From: an uncultured Eubacteriales bacterium
Lineage (GTDB): Bacteria > Bacillota > Clostridia > Christensenellales > Aristaeellaceae
Assembly (NCBI GenBank): GCA_900540045.1
Contig: UQEF01000006.1
Span: forward strand, 1 to 55,239
DNA: 55,239 bases
Reading direction: 5' to 3'
In this document: positions 16,525-25,130 of the stretch, piece after piece
How positions within the stretch are numbered: the stretch's first letter is position 1
How the letters are laid out: every line of letters starts with the position of its first letter
Notes under the pieces: model-generated
What the model saw: only the letters and a program-made list of their open reading frames with translations
Told to the model about the DNA's origin: nothing
Database searches by the model: none
Translations under genes and position numbers: made by a program

Positions 16525-18015
16525 TCAGTCCAGTACCTCGTCGGAAAACAGCGGTTTCAGCGCCGCGTACAGGCGGCGGGAGCGGCCATGGGCAGCCTCC
16601 GCCCGTGCGGCGAGGGCGGGGTCGGGCGCATAGGCCGCCGCCTCGCGCGGCGGGGGAACCTCTCCGCGGGCGATCAGGCCGCTCCCCCAGCCCGCCAGCA
16701 GCGCCGCGCCCTGCGCGGCTGCCTCGGTGCAGGCGGGCACGCGGAACACGCGGCCACAGATATCGGCCTTCATTTGCAGCCAGACGGCGCTGCGCGCGCC
16801 GCCGCCCAGCGAGCGCACCTCCCGAGCCGGGCAGCCCAGCCGCTCCAGATCGGAGAGAAAGTCGCGGATCATGAACGCCGCCGACTCCATCACGCTGCGC
16901 GCCAGATGCGCCCGCGTGGTGGACAGGCGCGCGCCGTAGAACGCCCCCCGCGCGCCGGGACATTCGTCCTGATCGGGCGCGCCCGCCAGGAAGGGCAAAA
17001 ACGTCACGCCCTCGCATCCCAGGGGCACGGCGGCGGCCTCGCGGTCCAGCGCGGCATAGCCCGCGCCCCCGGCGGGCAGGTCCGGGCAGCACACATCCCG
17101 GAACCAGCGAAGCGCCATGCCCGCGGTGTTGCCGATGGGCAGGTACAGATACCGGCCCGGCAGCGCGTGACGGTAGACCGTCACGCGGCGCTCCCGTGGG
17201 AAGGCGGGATGCTCGGCGCAGGCGGCCATCACCAGCGCGGTGCCTGTGGTTTCCGTCACCGCGCCCGGTTCCGCCGCCCCCGCGGCCAGCGCGGCGGCGG
17301 TCTGGTCCATGGCCCCCGCCGCCACGGGGATGCCCTCCGGCAGTCCCAGCAACGCCGCTGCCTCCCTTCGCAGCGGCCCCGCCTTCTCCCCGCACGGCAT
17401 GCACGCCGGCAGCAACCGCACGGAAATCCCGGCGGCTTCCAGCGCCTCCGGCCAGTAGCGGTCATGGCGGATGTCATACCAGCCGGTGGAGGTCTGCACC
17501 GCGGGCTCGGTGACCGCGCGGCCCGTGAGCCGGCCCAGCAGGTAGTCCTCCAGCAAAAGCAGCCGTTCCGCCCCGTGCAGGCCCCCGTTTTCACGGAGCC
17601 ACATCGCCTTGGCCAGCGGCGTGGCGCCGCTCAGCTGTGGCAGGCCCGTTGTTTCATAGAAGCGTTGGCGGCCCAGAATCTTCTCCAGCACCGCGGCCTG
17701 CGTCCCGGCGCGGCTGTCCAGCCACACCAGAAAGGGCCGCAGCGCCTGCCCCTGCGCATCCGCGGGAACCATGGTCTCTCCCTGCGTGCATAGCCCCAGC
17801 GCCTCGGGGCGGTGGCCGGGCGCGGCAGCCAGCGCGGCGCGCATGGCATCCCGCGCCGCCGCGAGGTACGTTTCCGGCCGCGCCTCCACCCACGCGCCGC
17901 GCGTGTCAAGCGCATACTCCTGAACGCAGCAGGCGATCAGCTCCAGCTCCGGCGTGAACAGGCACGCCTTGACGGATGTGGTGCCCACATCCAGCGCCGC
18001 AATGCACGGCGGCAT
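16525..18015 (-). CDS. FGGY-family carbohydrate kinase (xylulokinase-like)
   Basis: This 496-residue ATP-dependent sugar kinase has two actin-like domains. The phosphate loop is CIAALDVGTTSVKACLF at the N-terminus. Domain II carries VAAGAMDQTAAALAAGA with the likely catalytic aspartate, TETTGTALVMAAC, and SLGGGARSAVWLQMKADI near the adenosine site. Length fits xylulokinase and related enzymes. It probably phosphorylates the ketose made by the isomerase next to it, for cleavage by the class II aldolase upstream. The two flanking genes are only 2 and 13 bases away, so the operon is tight. Which sugar is used cannot be read from sequence. Confidence 0.9.
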   Translation of the reverse strand: MPPCIAALDVGTTSVKACLFTPELELIACCVQEYALDTRGAWVEARPETYLAAARDAMRAALAAAPGHRPEALGLCTQGETMVPADAQGQALRPFLVWLDSRAGTQAAVLEKILGRQRFYETTGLPQLSGATPLAKAMWLRENGGLHGAERLLLLEDYLLGRLTGRAVTEPAVQTSTGWYDIRHDRYWPEALEAAGISVRLLPACMPCGEKAGPLRREAAALLGLPEGIPVAAGAMDQTAAALAAGAAEPGAVTETTGTALVMAACAEHPAFPRERRVTVYRHALPGRYLYLPIGNTAGMALRWFRDVCCPDLPAGGAGYAALDREAAAVPLGCEGVTFLPFLAGAPDQDECPGARGAFYGARLSTTRAHLARSVMESAAFMIRDFLSDLERLGCPAREVRSLGGGARSAVWLQMKADICGRVFRVPACTEAAAQGAALLAGWGSGLIARGEVPPPREAAAYAPDPALAARAEAAHGRSRRLYAALKPLFSDEVLD

Positions 18016-18017
18016 GG

Positions 18018-18857
18018 TCAGGCCCTCCCTTCGCTGCCGAAGATGCGGATGTGGTTCATCGTCTCCTGCTTAACAGCGTCGGTCACGAAGGGCATCAGCT
18101 CGAACGCGCCCGTGCGCTCGGTGAAGTGGGCATGGGCGGCGCGGGCGGCGGCGAGGTTGTTGTGGGTGAAGATGTTGATCTTGGAGATGCCGCCCGCCAC
18201 ACATGCGCGGAACTGCTCCTCCGAAAGGCCGCTGCCCCCGTGCAGCACCAGCGGGCAGGAGCAGGCGGCCGCGATGGCGCCAAGGCAGTCAAGGTCCAGT
18301 TTCGGCGCCTTGGCGTACACGCCGTGGGCTGTGCCGATGGCGACGGCCAGCGCGTCGCAGCCGCTTTCCTGGGCAAAGCGCAGGGCGTCCTCCGGCCGGG
18401 TGTAAACGCTGCGGGCAATATCCTCTTCCGCCGAGCCGTTGGAGCCCACATGGCCGATCTCGGCCTCCAGCGAGCAGCCCGCGGCATGCGCCTTTTTCGC
18501 CATTTCGCTGATGCGGCGCACGTTCTCCTCAAAGGACAGCATGCTGCAGTCGTACATCACGGAGGTGAAGCCCAGCGAAATGGCCTCCTCCACCAGCTCC
18601 GGGGTGAAGCCGTGGTCGAAGTGCACGGCCACCGGCACGCTCGCGCGGCGGGCGATGCCCAGCATCATGTCGGCGTAGTCCGGCAGGGACGCGCCGGGCA
18701 ACAGGCTTTCCCCCGGCCCGATGATGACCGGCGAGCGCAGCTCCTCCGCGGCGGCGATGATGCCGCGCGTCATCTCCAGGGTGACACAGTTGAACAGGCC
18801 CACGGCGTAGCCGCCCTCGCGGGTGCCGGAGAGAATGGTTTTGAGATTGACGAGCAT
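18018..18857 (-). CDS. Class II ketose-bisphosphate aldolase (fructose/tagatose-bisphosphate type)
   Basis: This 279-residue zinc aldolase cleaves a ketose 1-phosphate or bisphosphate into dihydroxyacetone phosphate and an aldehyde. The catalytic aspartate D81 and zinc histidine H82 are in VAVHFDHG. Further zinc histidines H178 and H206 are in GTAHGVY and LVLHGGSGL. The phosphate-binding GGISKINI segment follows. Length agrees with GatY/KbaY/FbaA-type enzymes. The start has AAGGAGGATTG upstream. With the kinase and isomerase downstream it completes a ketose pathway into glycolysis. Confidence 0.93.
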   Translation of the reverse strand: MLVNLKTILSGTREGGYAVGLFNCVTLEMTRGIIAAAEELRSPVIIGPGESLLPGASLPDYADMMLGIARRASVPVAVHFDHGFTPELVEEAISLGFTSVMYDCSMLSFEENVRRISEMAKKAHAAGCSLEAEIGHVGSNGSAEEDIARSVYTRPEDALRFAQESGCDALAVAIGTAHGVYAKAPKLDLDCLGAIAAACSCPLVLHGGSGLSEEQFRACVAGGISKINIFTHNNLAAARAAHAHFTERTGAFELMPFVTDAVKQETMNHIRIFGSEGRA

Positions 18858-18870
18858 ACTGCAATCCTCC

Positions 18871-20013
18871 TTAGTAGTCGATGGTGACGAAGCGTCCGCT
18901 CTGCGCGGCCTCTCGCGCCGCGAGGCAAACCGCCGCGCTCCTGAGCCCGTCGGCCAGGTCCGAGCGGGAGGGCTGGCCGTCCATCACGCGCAGGAACTCC
19001 AGCGCGAGCGCCTCGTCGCCGCCGAAGTGGTTGCCGTCCGGGAAGCGGAACTGCCTCGTGACGGTCTGGGGGGTGAGGTAGCGGTCCTCGCGGATCCGGG
19101 CCGTGTAGAAGTCAAACTCGGCGCTTGCGTCGGTGCCGATGAGCCTCGCGCCGCGGCGGCCCGCGCCTTTCTTGACGGTGAAGTTCTGGCTGTAGGTGAC
19201 GATCATGCCGCTTTCCATGGTCAGGATCATGGCCGCGCCGTCCTCGTTTCCGGTATCCTTCGCAAAGCAGCAGGCGTCGCCCTGCACGTCCTCCTTGAGG
19301 ATGCGCCCGACCACGTAGCTGCTCTCGCGGCAGGTGCGGTAGTCGGGACAGTCGGGGCAGCGCAGGCCCGCGGGGCGGTCGCCGCGGTAGTAGAGCTTGG
19401 CGGTGGCCGCACACACGGACACGGGCCGCTCGCCGGTCAGGAAGCACAGGTAGTCCACGTCATGCGTGGCCTTCTGCAGAAACAGCCCGCCCGTCTGCGC
19501 CGGGTCGCGGTACCAGCTGTGGTAGTACACGCTGCCGTAGGGCACGTTGTTGGCCGCCTGCACCATGGTCAGCCTCCCCAGACTGCCGCTGCGCGCCAGC
19601 TTCTCCATCTCCAGCGTGATGGTGGAAAAGCGAAGCGGGAAGCTCACCACCACGCGCTTTTCCTGTCCCCGGCCCGCCTCGCGCAGCGCCTCGTACTGCT
19701 CGCGGCTGATACACACGGGCTTTTCCAGAAACAGCGGCATGCCCGTTTTCAGCACCCGGCAGGCCAGCGGCGTATGCAGCGGGCAGCGCGTGCCGATGAA
19801 CACGCCGTCCAGATCGTCGCGGGCCAGCAGCGGCGCCGCGTCCTCATACCATCGTGTTTCGGCAAAGTAGGGGTCGTCCTTCGTTCCCGGCGCGATCTGT
19901 GCGTGCCGCGGATCGGCCACGGCGGCCACGCAGATGTCCGCTTCCAGCGCGCGGAAAGCCTTGAGCATGGTTTCGGAGCGAAGGCCGTAGCCGATAAAGC
20001 CGATTCGTTTCAT
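18871..20013 (-). CDS. Gfo/Idh/MocA-family oxidoreductase with cysteine-rich insert
   Basis: This 380-residue NAD(P)-dependent dehydrogenase is the first gene of the reverse operon. MKRIGFIGYGLRSETML is the nucleotide-binding start, LEKPVC carries the active-site lysine, and QKATHDVDYLCFLTG has the catalytic histidine and aspartate. An insert, LRCPDCPDYRTCRESS, places four cysteines close together. Such clusters occur in a subgroup of this family and could hold a metal, but that is not shown here. The start at 20013 is chosen for the upstream GAGAGGG; an ATG at 20049 is open but has no clear ribosome site. The operator-like site C lies about 60 bases upstream. Confidence 0.9.
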   Translation of the reverse strand: MKRIGFIGYGLRSETMLKAFRALEADICVAAVADPRHAQIAPGTKDDPYFAETRWYEDAAPLLARDDLDGVFIGTRCPLHTPLACRVLKTGMPLFLEKPVCISREQYEALREAGRGQEKRVVVSFPLRFSTITLEMEKLARSGSLGRLTMVQAANNVPYGSVYYHSWYRDPAQTGGLFLQKATHDVDYLCFLTGERPVSVCAATAKLYYRGDRPAGLRCPDCPDYRTCRESSYVVGRILKEDVQGDACCFAKDTGNEDGAAMILTMESGMIVTYSQNFTVKKGAGRRGARLIGTDASAEFDFYTARIREDRYLTPQTVTRQFRFPDGNHFGGDEALALEFLRVMDGQPSRSDLADGLRSAAVCLAAREAAQSGRFVTIDY

Positions 20014-20072
20014 CGTAAAAGCCCTCTCTTTCGTTTGCGTTTCTTCCATAATATTTAAGGACAAAGCCCTTG

Positions 20073-20096
20073 ACTAATATTTTTATTATTATTAGT
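20073..20096. promoter_or_regulatory. Putative operator, site C (ACTAATA-N10-TATTAGT)
   Basis: ACTAATA at 20073-20079 and TATTAGT at 20090-20096 form an inverted pair around a ten-base A+T spacer. It sits between the two divergent operons, near the start of the reverse one. I could not assign a clean -35/-10 pair for the reverse operon here. Confidence 0.55.
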
Positions 20097-20163
20097 AAAG
20101 TGACGGAGGCGCCGCCCTTCCTTCAAGCGGCGGGAAAAACATGATTTCGATCTTCATTTACGC

Positions 20164-20192
20164 TTGACACCAAAAGGTTTTGCTGGTATAGT
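20164..20192 (+). promoter_or_regulatory. Promoter of the ABC importer and hydrolase operon
   Basis: TTGACA at 20164-20169 and TATAGT at 20187-20192 are 17 bases apart. The leader of about 115 bases contains the palindromic operator-like site D just before the ribosome site. Confidence 0.85.
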
Positions 20193-20280
20193 ATAAGCAT
20201 CGGACGATTTGCAGAACCATTTTGCCACAAGTACCTAATAAAAGTCAAGTGGTTCAAAAAATACGTATCAACCACAAAAA

Positions 20281-20294
20281 TTATTAGCTAATAA
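20281..20294. promoter_or_regulatory. Putative operator, site D (TTATTAGCTAATAA)
   Basis: A perfect 14-base palindrome with a central GC step, as is typical of LacI-family operators. Each arm repeats the CTAATA core seen at sites A-C. It lies about 20 bases before the importer start codon, well downstream of the promoter. It would act as a roadblock or auxiliary operator. Confidence 0.6.
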
Positions 20295-20314
20295 TTAAGT
20301 CAGGAGGATGCGGC

Positions 20315-21301
20315 ATGTCTGGACAGGCAGGGGCCCCAAGGGCCCGGTATTTTTCCAAAGAGCCGAAGGAAAATCTGCTGATCCGATTCTCTACGGCTGC
20401 CCGAAAATACTGGTTTATTTATCTGCTGGCCATTCCGGGCCTGCTGTTCCTGCTGGTGTTCAGCTACGCGCCCATGTATGGCGTGGTACTGGCCTTCAAG
20501 GACTTCAAGATGAACCTGGGCGTGATGGGCAGCCCGTGGGTGGGGCTTTACCACTACAGGGAGCTGTTCGCCGACCCGGCGTTTATTCAGGCCTTTAAGA
20601 ACACGGTCATCATCAACATCTATAACCTCATCTTCGGCTTCACCTTCAACGTTTTTCTGGCGCTGATGATCAACGAGCTGCAGATGAAGCGTTTAAAGAG
20701 CGTCGTGCAGACCTGCGTCTACCTGCCCTACTTCCTCTCGTGGGTCATCTTCGCGGGCCTGGTGCAGGTGTTTTTGCAGGCCCCGGTCCCCGGCGACGTG
20801 GGCGGCGTGGTCAACCAGGTGATCCAGGCCATGGGCGGCGAGCCCATCGACTTCATGAAGCGGCCGGAGATGTTCCGCGGCATTCTGGTCATCACCAACA
20901 TCATCAAGACCGCCGGCTATTCCACCATCATTTATCTGGCCGCGGTGGCGGGCGTGGACCCCGCACTCTACGAGGCGGCCTCCATCGACGGCGCCAACCG
21001 CCGCGACATGCTCCTGCACATCACCATTCCCCGCATCCTGCCCAGCGTGGCGGTGATGTTCCTGCTGAGCATCTCGCAGCTGTTCCTGTCCAACTTCGAC
21101 CAGGTTTATAACCTCTACAACAACTTCGTCCTGAACACCGGCGACGTGCTCTCCACCTACATCTACCGCATCAGCCTGGGCGGCGGCGGCGAGTTCGAGC
21201 TGTCCACCGCAGCCAACCTGCTGCTCAATGTCATGGGCCTGATCGCGCTGGTGGTTACCAACCGGTTCGTCAAAAAGCTCGACGTGATGGGCATCTTCTA
21301 A
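20315..21301 (+). CDS. ABC sugar importer permease, LplB/MalF-like
   Basis: This 328-residue membrane protein is of the binding-protein-dependent permease family found in polygalacturonan and complex oligosaccharide importers (LplB/YtmP type). A cytoplasmic N-terminus precedes about six membrane segments; the first is YWFIYLLAIPGLLFLLVFSYA. The EAA loop that contacts the ATPase reads YEAASIDGANRRDMLLHITIPRI. It pairs with the next gene as the second half of the channel. No ATPase gene is present in the locus, so a shared MsmX-type ATPase encoded elsewhere is expected, as is usual for this family. The start has CAGGAGGATG upstream. Confidence 0.92.
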   Translation: MSGQAGAPRARYFSKEPKENLLIRFSTAARKYWFIYLLAIPGLLFLLVFSYAPMYGVVLAFKDFKMNLGVMGSPWVGLYHYRELFADPAFIQAFKNTVIINIYNLIFGFTFNVFLALMINELQMKRLKSVVQTCVYLPYFLSWVIFAGLVQVFLQAPVPGDVGGVVNQVIQAMGGEPIDFMKRPEMFRGILVITNIIKTAGYSTIIYLAAVAGVDPALYEAASIDGANRRDMLLHITIPRILPSVAVMFLLSISQLFLSNFDQVYNLYNNFVLNTGDVLSTYIYRISLGGGGEFELSTAANLLLNVMGLIALVVTNRFVKKLDVMGIF

Positions 21302-21314
21302 AGGGGGGAACAGT

Positions 21315-22244
21315 ATGGTCAAGGATGCGTCCAACATCACCAAGCCCAGAAAGACGATGCAGCAGGCCATCGGTTTCAACTTCTACGATGTGTTTGTAGT
21401 GGGCTTCTGCGTCATCTTCGCGCTCATCTGCTTCTATCCCATGTGGTACGTGCTGGTGGCCTCCGTCACGCCCTACGAGCAGTTCGTCAAGGGCGGGGCC
21501 CTGCTGTGGCCCAACGGCGGCGTGGACTTCCAGTACTACAGGATGATCTTTGAAAACTCGTCCTTCGTCACCAGCCTGTGGATTTCCGCCTCCAAGACGG
21601 TGCTGGGCACGCTGCTAAGCGTGCTGGTCACTTCCACCATGGCCTACGCCGTCAGCAAGGTGTACGTGCCGGGCATGAAGCTGCTGAACGTCCTCACGGT
21701 GTTTACCATGTTCTTCGCCGGCGGCCTGATCCCCACCTACATGCTCTACATGGAGATGAAGCTCATCCGCACCTATTGGGTGATGGTGCTGCCCTATGGG
21801 CTGAGCATCACGTACTTCATCATCATGCGCAACTACTTTTCCTACTCCGTGCCCCGCGAGCTGGAGGACGCCGCCCGCATCGACGGCTGCAACGACGTGC
21901 GCGTGTTCTTTCAGGTGATTCTGCCCCTGTCCAAGCCCATGCTGGCGGCGGTCAGCCTGTTTATCGCCGTGGGCTTCTGGAACGACTACTACAGCTACAT
22001 GATGTACATCGCCACCAAGCCCACTTTGCAGCCCTTTGCCTGGGTGCTGCGCCGGGTGCTCACCGATTCGGCCATGATGTCGCAGATGCGCACCGGCGCG
22101 GTGGATATCGGCGCACAGCTGCCGCCGCCCATGGCGCTGCGCATGGCGACCATCATCTGCGCCATGCTGCCCATCATGTGCGTGTACCCCTTCCTGCAGA
22201 AGCACTTCGCCAAGGGCGTGCTCATCGGCGCCGTCAAGGAGTAA
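21315..22244 (+). CDS. ABC sugar importer permease, LplC/YtcP-like
   Basis: This 309-residue partner permease is of the LplC/YtcP type. Six membrane segments are likely, starting with VFVVGFCVIFALICFYPMWY. The coupling loop reads LEDAARIDGCNDVRVFFQVILP, an EAA-type motif. The C-terminal PFLQKHFAKGVLIGAVKG-like end (here ending AVKE) is typical of the family. It starts 13 bases after the first permease gene with GGGGGGA upstream and is followed by its binding protein. Confidence 0.92.
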   Translation: MVKDASNITKPRKTMQQAIGFNFYDVFVVGFCVIFALICFYPMWYVLVASVTPYEQFVKGGALLWPNGGVDFQYYRMIFENSSFVTSLWISASKTVLGTLLSVLVTSTMAYAVSKVYVPGMKLLNVLTVFTMFFAGGLIPTYMLYMEMKLIRTYWVMVLPYGLSITYFIIMRNYFSYSVPRELEDAARIDGCNDVRVFFQVILPLSKPMLAAVSLFIAVGFWNDYYSYMMYIATKPTLQPFAWVLRRVLTDSAMMSQMRTGAVDIGAQLPPPMALRMATIICAMLPIMCVYPFLQKHFAKGVLIGAVKE

Positions 22245-22314
22245 GGATGTACGGGCCTGCCATGGCTTGACACACATATTCCCATCAACCCATCAAAAAG
22301 GAGGAGTAGAAACC

Positions 22315-24051
22315 ATGACAACTACCCTGAAAAAAGCGCTTGCGCTGGCCATGTGCCTGACGATGCTGGTTCTAGCGGTGCCGGGCTTCGCATCCGGCGA
22401 GGCCACGGGCCCGGAGGCAAATGCCGCCCGTGAGATGGTGAACATCCGTTTTTCGCAGTATGCCAACAGCGTGGACGACCAGGAAGGCATGGCCAACGAT
22501 CCCATCAAGAAGGCCATCGAGCAGGCCGTGAACATCACTTTGGAATACGACACCGGCATCGAGGGCTATGACGACAGGCTCTCCACCGAGCTGGCCGTGG
22601 GCATGGCGCCGGACCTCTTCCCCACCTGGGGCGAGGCCACCAAGATCCGCCAGTTCGCCGAGGAGGAAGCGGTGTATGACATCGCCGCCATCATCAACGC
22701 CGAGCCGGAGCGCTATCCCATCCTCTACAAGATCATCAACACCGACGAGTACAAGATGTACAACAAGATGTACACCGGCGACGAGAACAAGGCGTACGCC
22801 ATCTATTCGTTCTCGGCCCGCGCCTACCCCTCCTTTGCGGGCGTGCCGGCCTACAACACCGCCATCCTCGAGGAGGTCAACGAGGGCAAAGTGCCCGCGA
22901 CCGTGGACGAGTTCGTGGCGTTCACCCAGAAGGCCGTGGAGGCAGGCTACTCCGGCTGGTGGCCCTACAACGCCAAGCTGACCAACTGGGCCGAGATCGA
23001 CGGCACCATCGCCAGGCCTCTGGGAACGAGCCTTCGCACCCCCGCCACCTACGACTGGATGTGGACCGGCTTTGTGCCCGACGACGAGAGCAAGATCGGC
23101 ACCGACGAGGAGCACTGGACGCTCATGACCGTCTCCGACGAGAGCAAGGAGGTCATGAAGATCCTGGCCGAGATGTATGCAAACGACGGCATCCACAACG
23201 GCGTGGGCACCCTGGTGGACGAGGACGACGGCTATGCCGCTTTCAACAACAAGACCCTCGCCTCCTACGGCTACAGCTACGGCTACTACACCCAGTTCAA
23301 GAAGCTCTACGACTCCTGGATGAAGGCCCATCCCGACGACGGCTCCCTGGCCGATCTCACCCTGGGCACCGCCCTCACCGACAACGACGGCAACTGGATG
23401 CGCGTCTATGACGTGCCCTCCTACGTGGGCGCTCACTACTTCATCCCCACCAGCTGCGCCTATCCCGACCGCGTGCTGGACCTGGTGGAGTTCCTGGCCA
23501 GCGAAGACGGCCAGAACCTGCTCTTCCGCGGCATCGAGGGCCTGACCTACACCATGGACGGCGACACCGTGGTCTACAACCTCGATGAGTTCGTCAACAT
23601 CAACAAGTCCTACGGCTATCCCAACCCGGACCGCTGCCGTTACATGTGGTTCTCCTACCTGTTCTGCGCCAGCGAGATGAAGCTGGATCTGGTCAACAAC
23701 GACTGGTGGGACGCCGTGACCACCCCCTATGACAACACCCTTGACTGGGCCGAGGGCGAGGCGCGCGAGTGCTACCAGTACGCCATCGACACCGTGCAGG
23801 CCTTCGTGGACAACGTCTACGTGCAGCTGCCCTCCTACTACGGCCTGGCCGCGCTGGACGCCGAGTGGGGCAAGGTGCAGACCACCCTGTTTGAAATTAC
23901 CAACCGCTATCTGTCCCAGATGCTGGGCGGCCAGCTCGATGTGGAGACCGGCTGGGAGCAGTACCGCGCCGAGTTTGAGGCCGCTGGCGGCCCCGCGCTG
24001 GAGGAGGCCGTCAACGAGGCCATCCGCGAAGCGAGAGAGAACTTCGGCTGA
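22315..24051 (+). CDS. Extracellular solute-binding protein of an Lpl-type importer, without lipobox
   Basis: This 578-residue substrate-binding protein is of the LplA/YtcQ-like family that feeds oligosaccharides to the two permeases encoded upstream. It has a signal peptide (TLKKALALAMCLTMLVLAVPGFA). The cysteine inside the hydrophobic core is not in a lipobox, and cleavage most likely follows GFA. The mature part starts with negatively charged residues, MVNIRFSQYAN, then typical segments such as TELAVGMAPDLFPTWGE. Members of this family in Gram-positives are normally lipoproteins, so the lack of an anchor cysteine is unusual. It is preceded by AAAAGGAGGAG, a very strong ribosome site, and followed by a hairpin that would protect its message. 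Confidence 0.88.
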   Translation: MTTTLKKALALAMCLTMLVLAVPGFASGEATGPEANAAREMVNIRFSQYANSVDDQEGMANDPIKKAIEQAVNITLEYDTGIEGYDDRLSTELAVGMAPDLFPTWGEATKIRQFAEEEAVYDIAAIINAEPERYPILYKIINTDEYKMYNKMYTGDENKAYAIYSFSARAYPSFAGVPAYNTAILEEVNEGKVPATVDEFVAFTQKAVEAGYSGWWPYNAKLTNWAEIDGTIARPLGTSLRTPATYDWMWTGFVPDDESKIGTDEEHWTLMTVSDESKEVMKILAEMYANDGIHNGVGTLVDEDDGYAAFNNKTLASYGYSYGYYTQFKKLYDSWMKAHPDDGSLADLTLGTALTDNDGNWMRVYDVPSYVGAHYFIPTSCAYPDRVLDLVEFLASEDGQNLLFRGIEGLTYTMDGDTVVYNLDEFVNINKSYGYPNPDRCRYMWFSYLFCASEMKLDLVNNDWWDAVTTPYDNTLDWAEGEARECYQYAIDTVQAFVDNVYVQLPSYYGLAALDAEWGKVQTTLFEITNRYLSQMLGGQLDVETGWEQYRAEFEAAGGPALEEAVNEAIREARENFG

Positions 24052-24088
24052 TCTTGCGCCGCCGTCCTCCGGACGGCAGACTCACAGG

Positions 24089-24120
24089 CGCCGCCCCCTG
24101 CCCGAATGGCGGGGGCGGCG
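24089..24120 (+). terminator. Hairpin after the binding-protein gene (partial terminator)
   Basis: CGCCGCCCC pairs with GGGGCGGCG around a short loop, followed by TTCTT. Placed between the binding-protein gene and the next gene of the same operon, it is likely to reduce read-through and stabilise the upstream message. Confidence 0.65.
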
Positions 24121-24154
24121 TTCTTCGCGGCATTTGGGAAGGAGAAACGCCGTC

Positions 24155-25096
24155 ATGTCCAGAATTGAGTTACTGCCTGCTTCCTATGGCAGCTACAAGG
24201 CCAACCTGCACTGCCACACCACCCTCTCCGACGGGCGGCTGACCCCCGAAGAGGTCAAGGCGCGCTACCTGGCCAACGGCTACAGCGTGGTGGCCTTCAC
24301 CGACCACAACGTGCTCGTGGATCACAGCGACCTCACCGATGAGCGCTTTCTCGCGCTTACGGGCATCGAGGTGGATACCGACAGCTTCCTCTACGGCAGA
24401 AAGCATGACTTCAACCAGACCTGCCATCTCTGCGCCATCCTGCGCGACCCCGCCCGCCCCGTGCCCATCTACCGCGCCGAGCAGTACACGGGCGAGGCCA
24501 TCCGCGCCAAGGTGGACGAGTTCCACCGTGGCGGCTACATCGTCAACTACAACCATCCCACCTGGTCGGCCGAGGGGCCGGACGAGTTCCTCACCTATGG
24601 CGACTTCGACGGCATGGAAATCTACAACCACAGCGCCGAGCTGGAAAACAACAACGGCAACAGCCAGAACGAGTGCATCCTCGCGCTTCGCATGCTCAAG
24701 CGGCCCATCCGCATGATCGCCGCCGACGATAACCACGAGGGCCGCGGCTGCGAGGACGATTCCTGCGGCGGCTGGGTGGTGTTCAAGGCTCCGGAACTGA
24801 GCTATCCGGCCATCATCGAGGCGTATGACCGCAGGGCCTTCTATGCCTCCACCGGCCCGGAGATCCACGGCTGCTTCATTGAGGACGGCGAGTTCCATCT
24901 GGACTGCTCGCCGGTTCGCCGCATCCACGTGATGGGGCAGGGCATCAATCCCATCCACCGGGCCTTTTCGCCCCAAAACGACCTGACCCGAGTTGAATTC
25001 CCCATGGACGCGGTGCCCGAAAACGCGCGCTTCCTCTGGGTGCAGCTCACCGACGGCGCAGGGCGCAAGGCGTGGATGAATCCCTACTTCCTCTGA
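24155..25096 (+). CDS. PHP-domain metal-dependent phosphoesterase-like protein
   Basis: This 313-residue protein has the PHP fold. The metal-binding motifs are in family order: NLHCHTTLSDGRL (HxH), VVAFTDHN (DH), LTGIEVD (E), YNHPTW (H) and IAADDNH (DxH). Such stand-alone PHP proteins hydrolyse phosphoesters or act on nucleotides, and many are uncharacterised; several occur in polysaccharide-use loci. The rest of the protein (from about residue 220) looks like a small beta domain. The ATG at 24155 has GGGAAGGAGAAA upstream. Its role in this operon is unknown; it may remove a phosphate or a phosphorylated substituent from the imported glycan, which is speculation. Confidence 0.85.
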   Translation: MSRIELLPASYGSYKANLHCHTTLSDGRLTPEEVKARYLANGYSVVAFTDHNVLVDHSDLTDERFLALTGIEVDTDSFLYGRKHDFNQTCHLCAILRDPARPVPIYRAEQYTGEAIRAKVDEFHRGGYIVNYNHPTWSAEGPDEFLTYGDFDGMEIYNHSAELENNNGNSQNECILALRMLKRPIRMIAADDNHEGRGCEDDSCGGWVVFKAPELSYPAIIEAYDRRAFYASTGPEIHGCFIEDGEFHLDCSPVRRIHVMGQGINPIHRAFSPQNDLTRVEFPMDAVPENARFLWVQLTDGAGRKAWMNPYFL

Positions 25097-25130
25097 CTCC
25101 TTCGACGCCCCCTCGCGGGGATGAATGCGC

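Noticed and set aside
13740..16874. A forward open frame of over 1000 codons.
   Set aside because: It lies antisense to three or four well-recognised reverse genes with strong motifs. Long empty frames are expected opposite G+C-rich genes. It has no domain and an alanine/arginine/histidine-rich composition.
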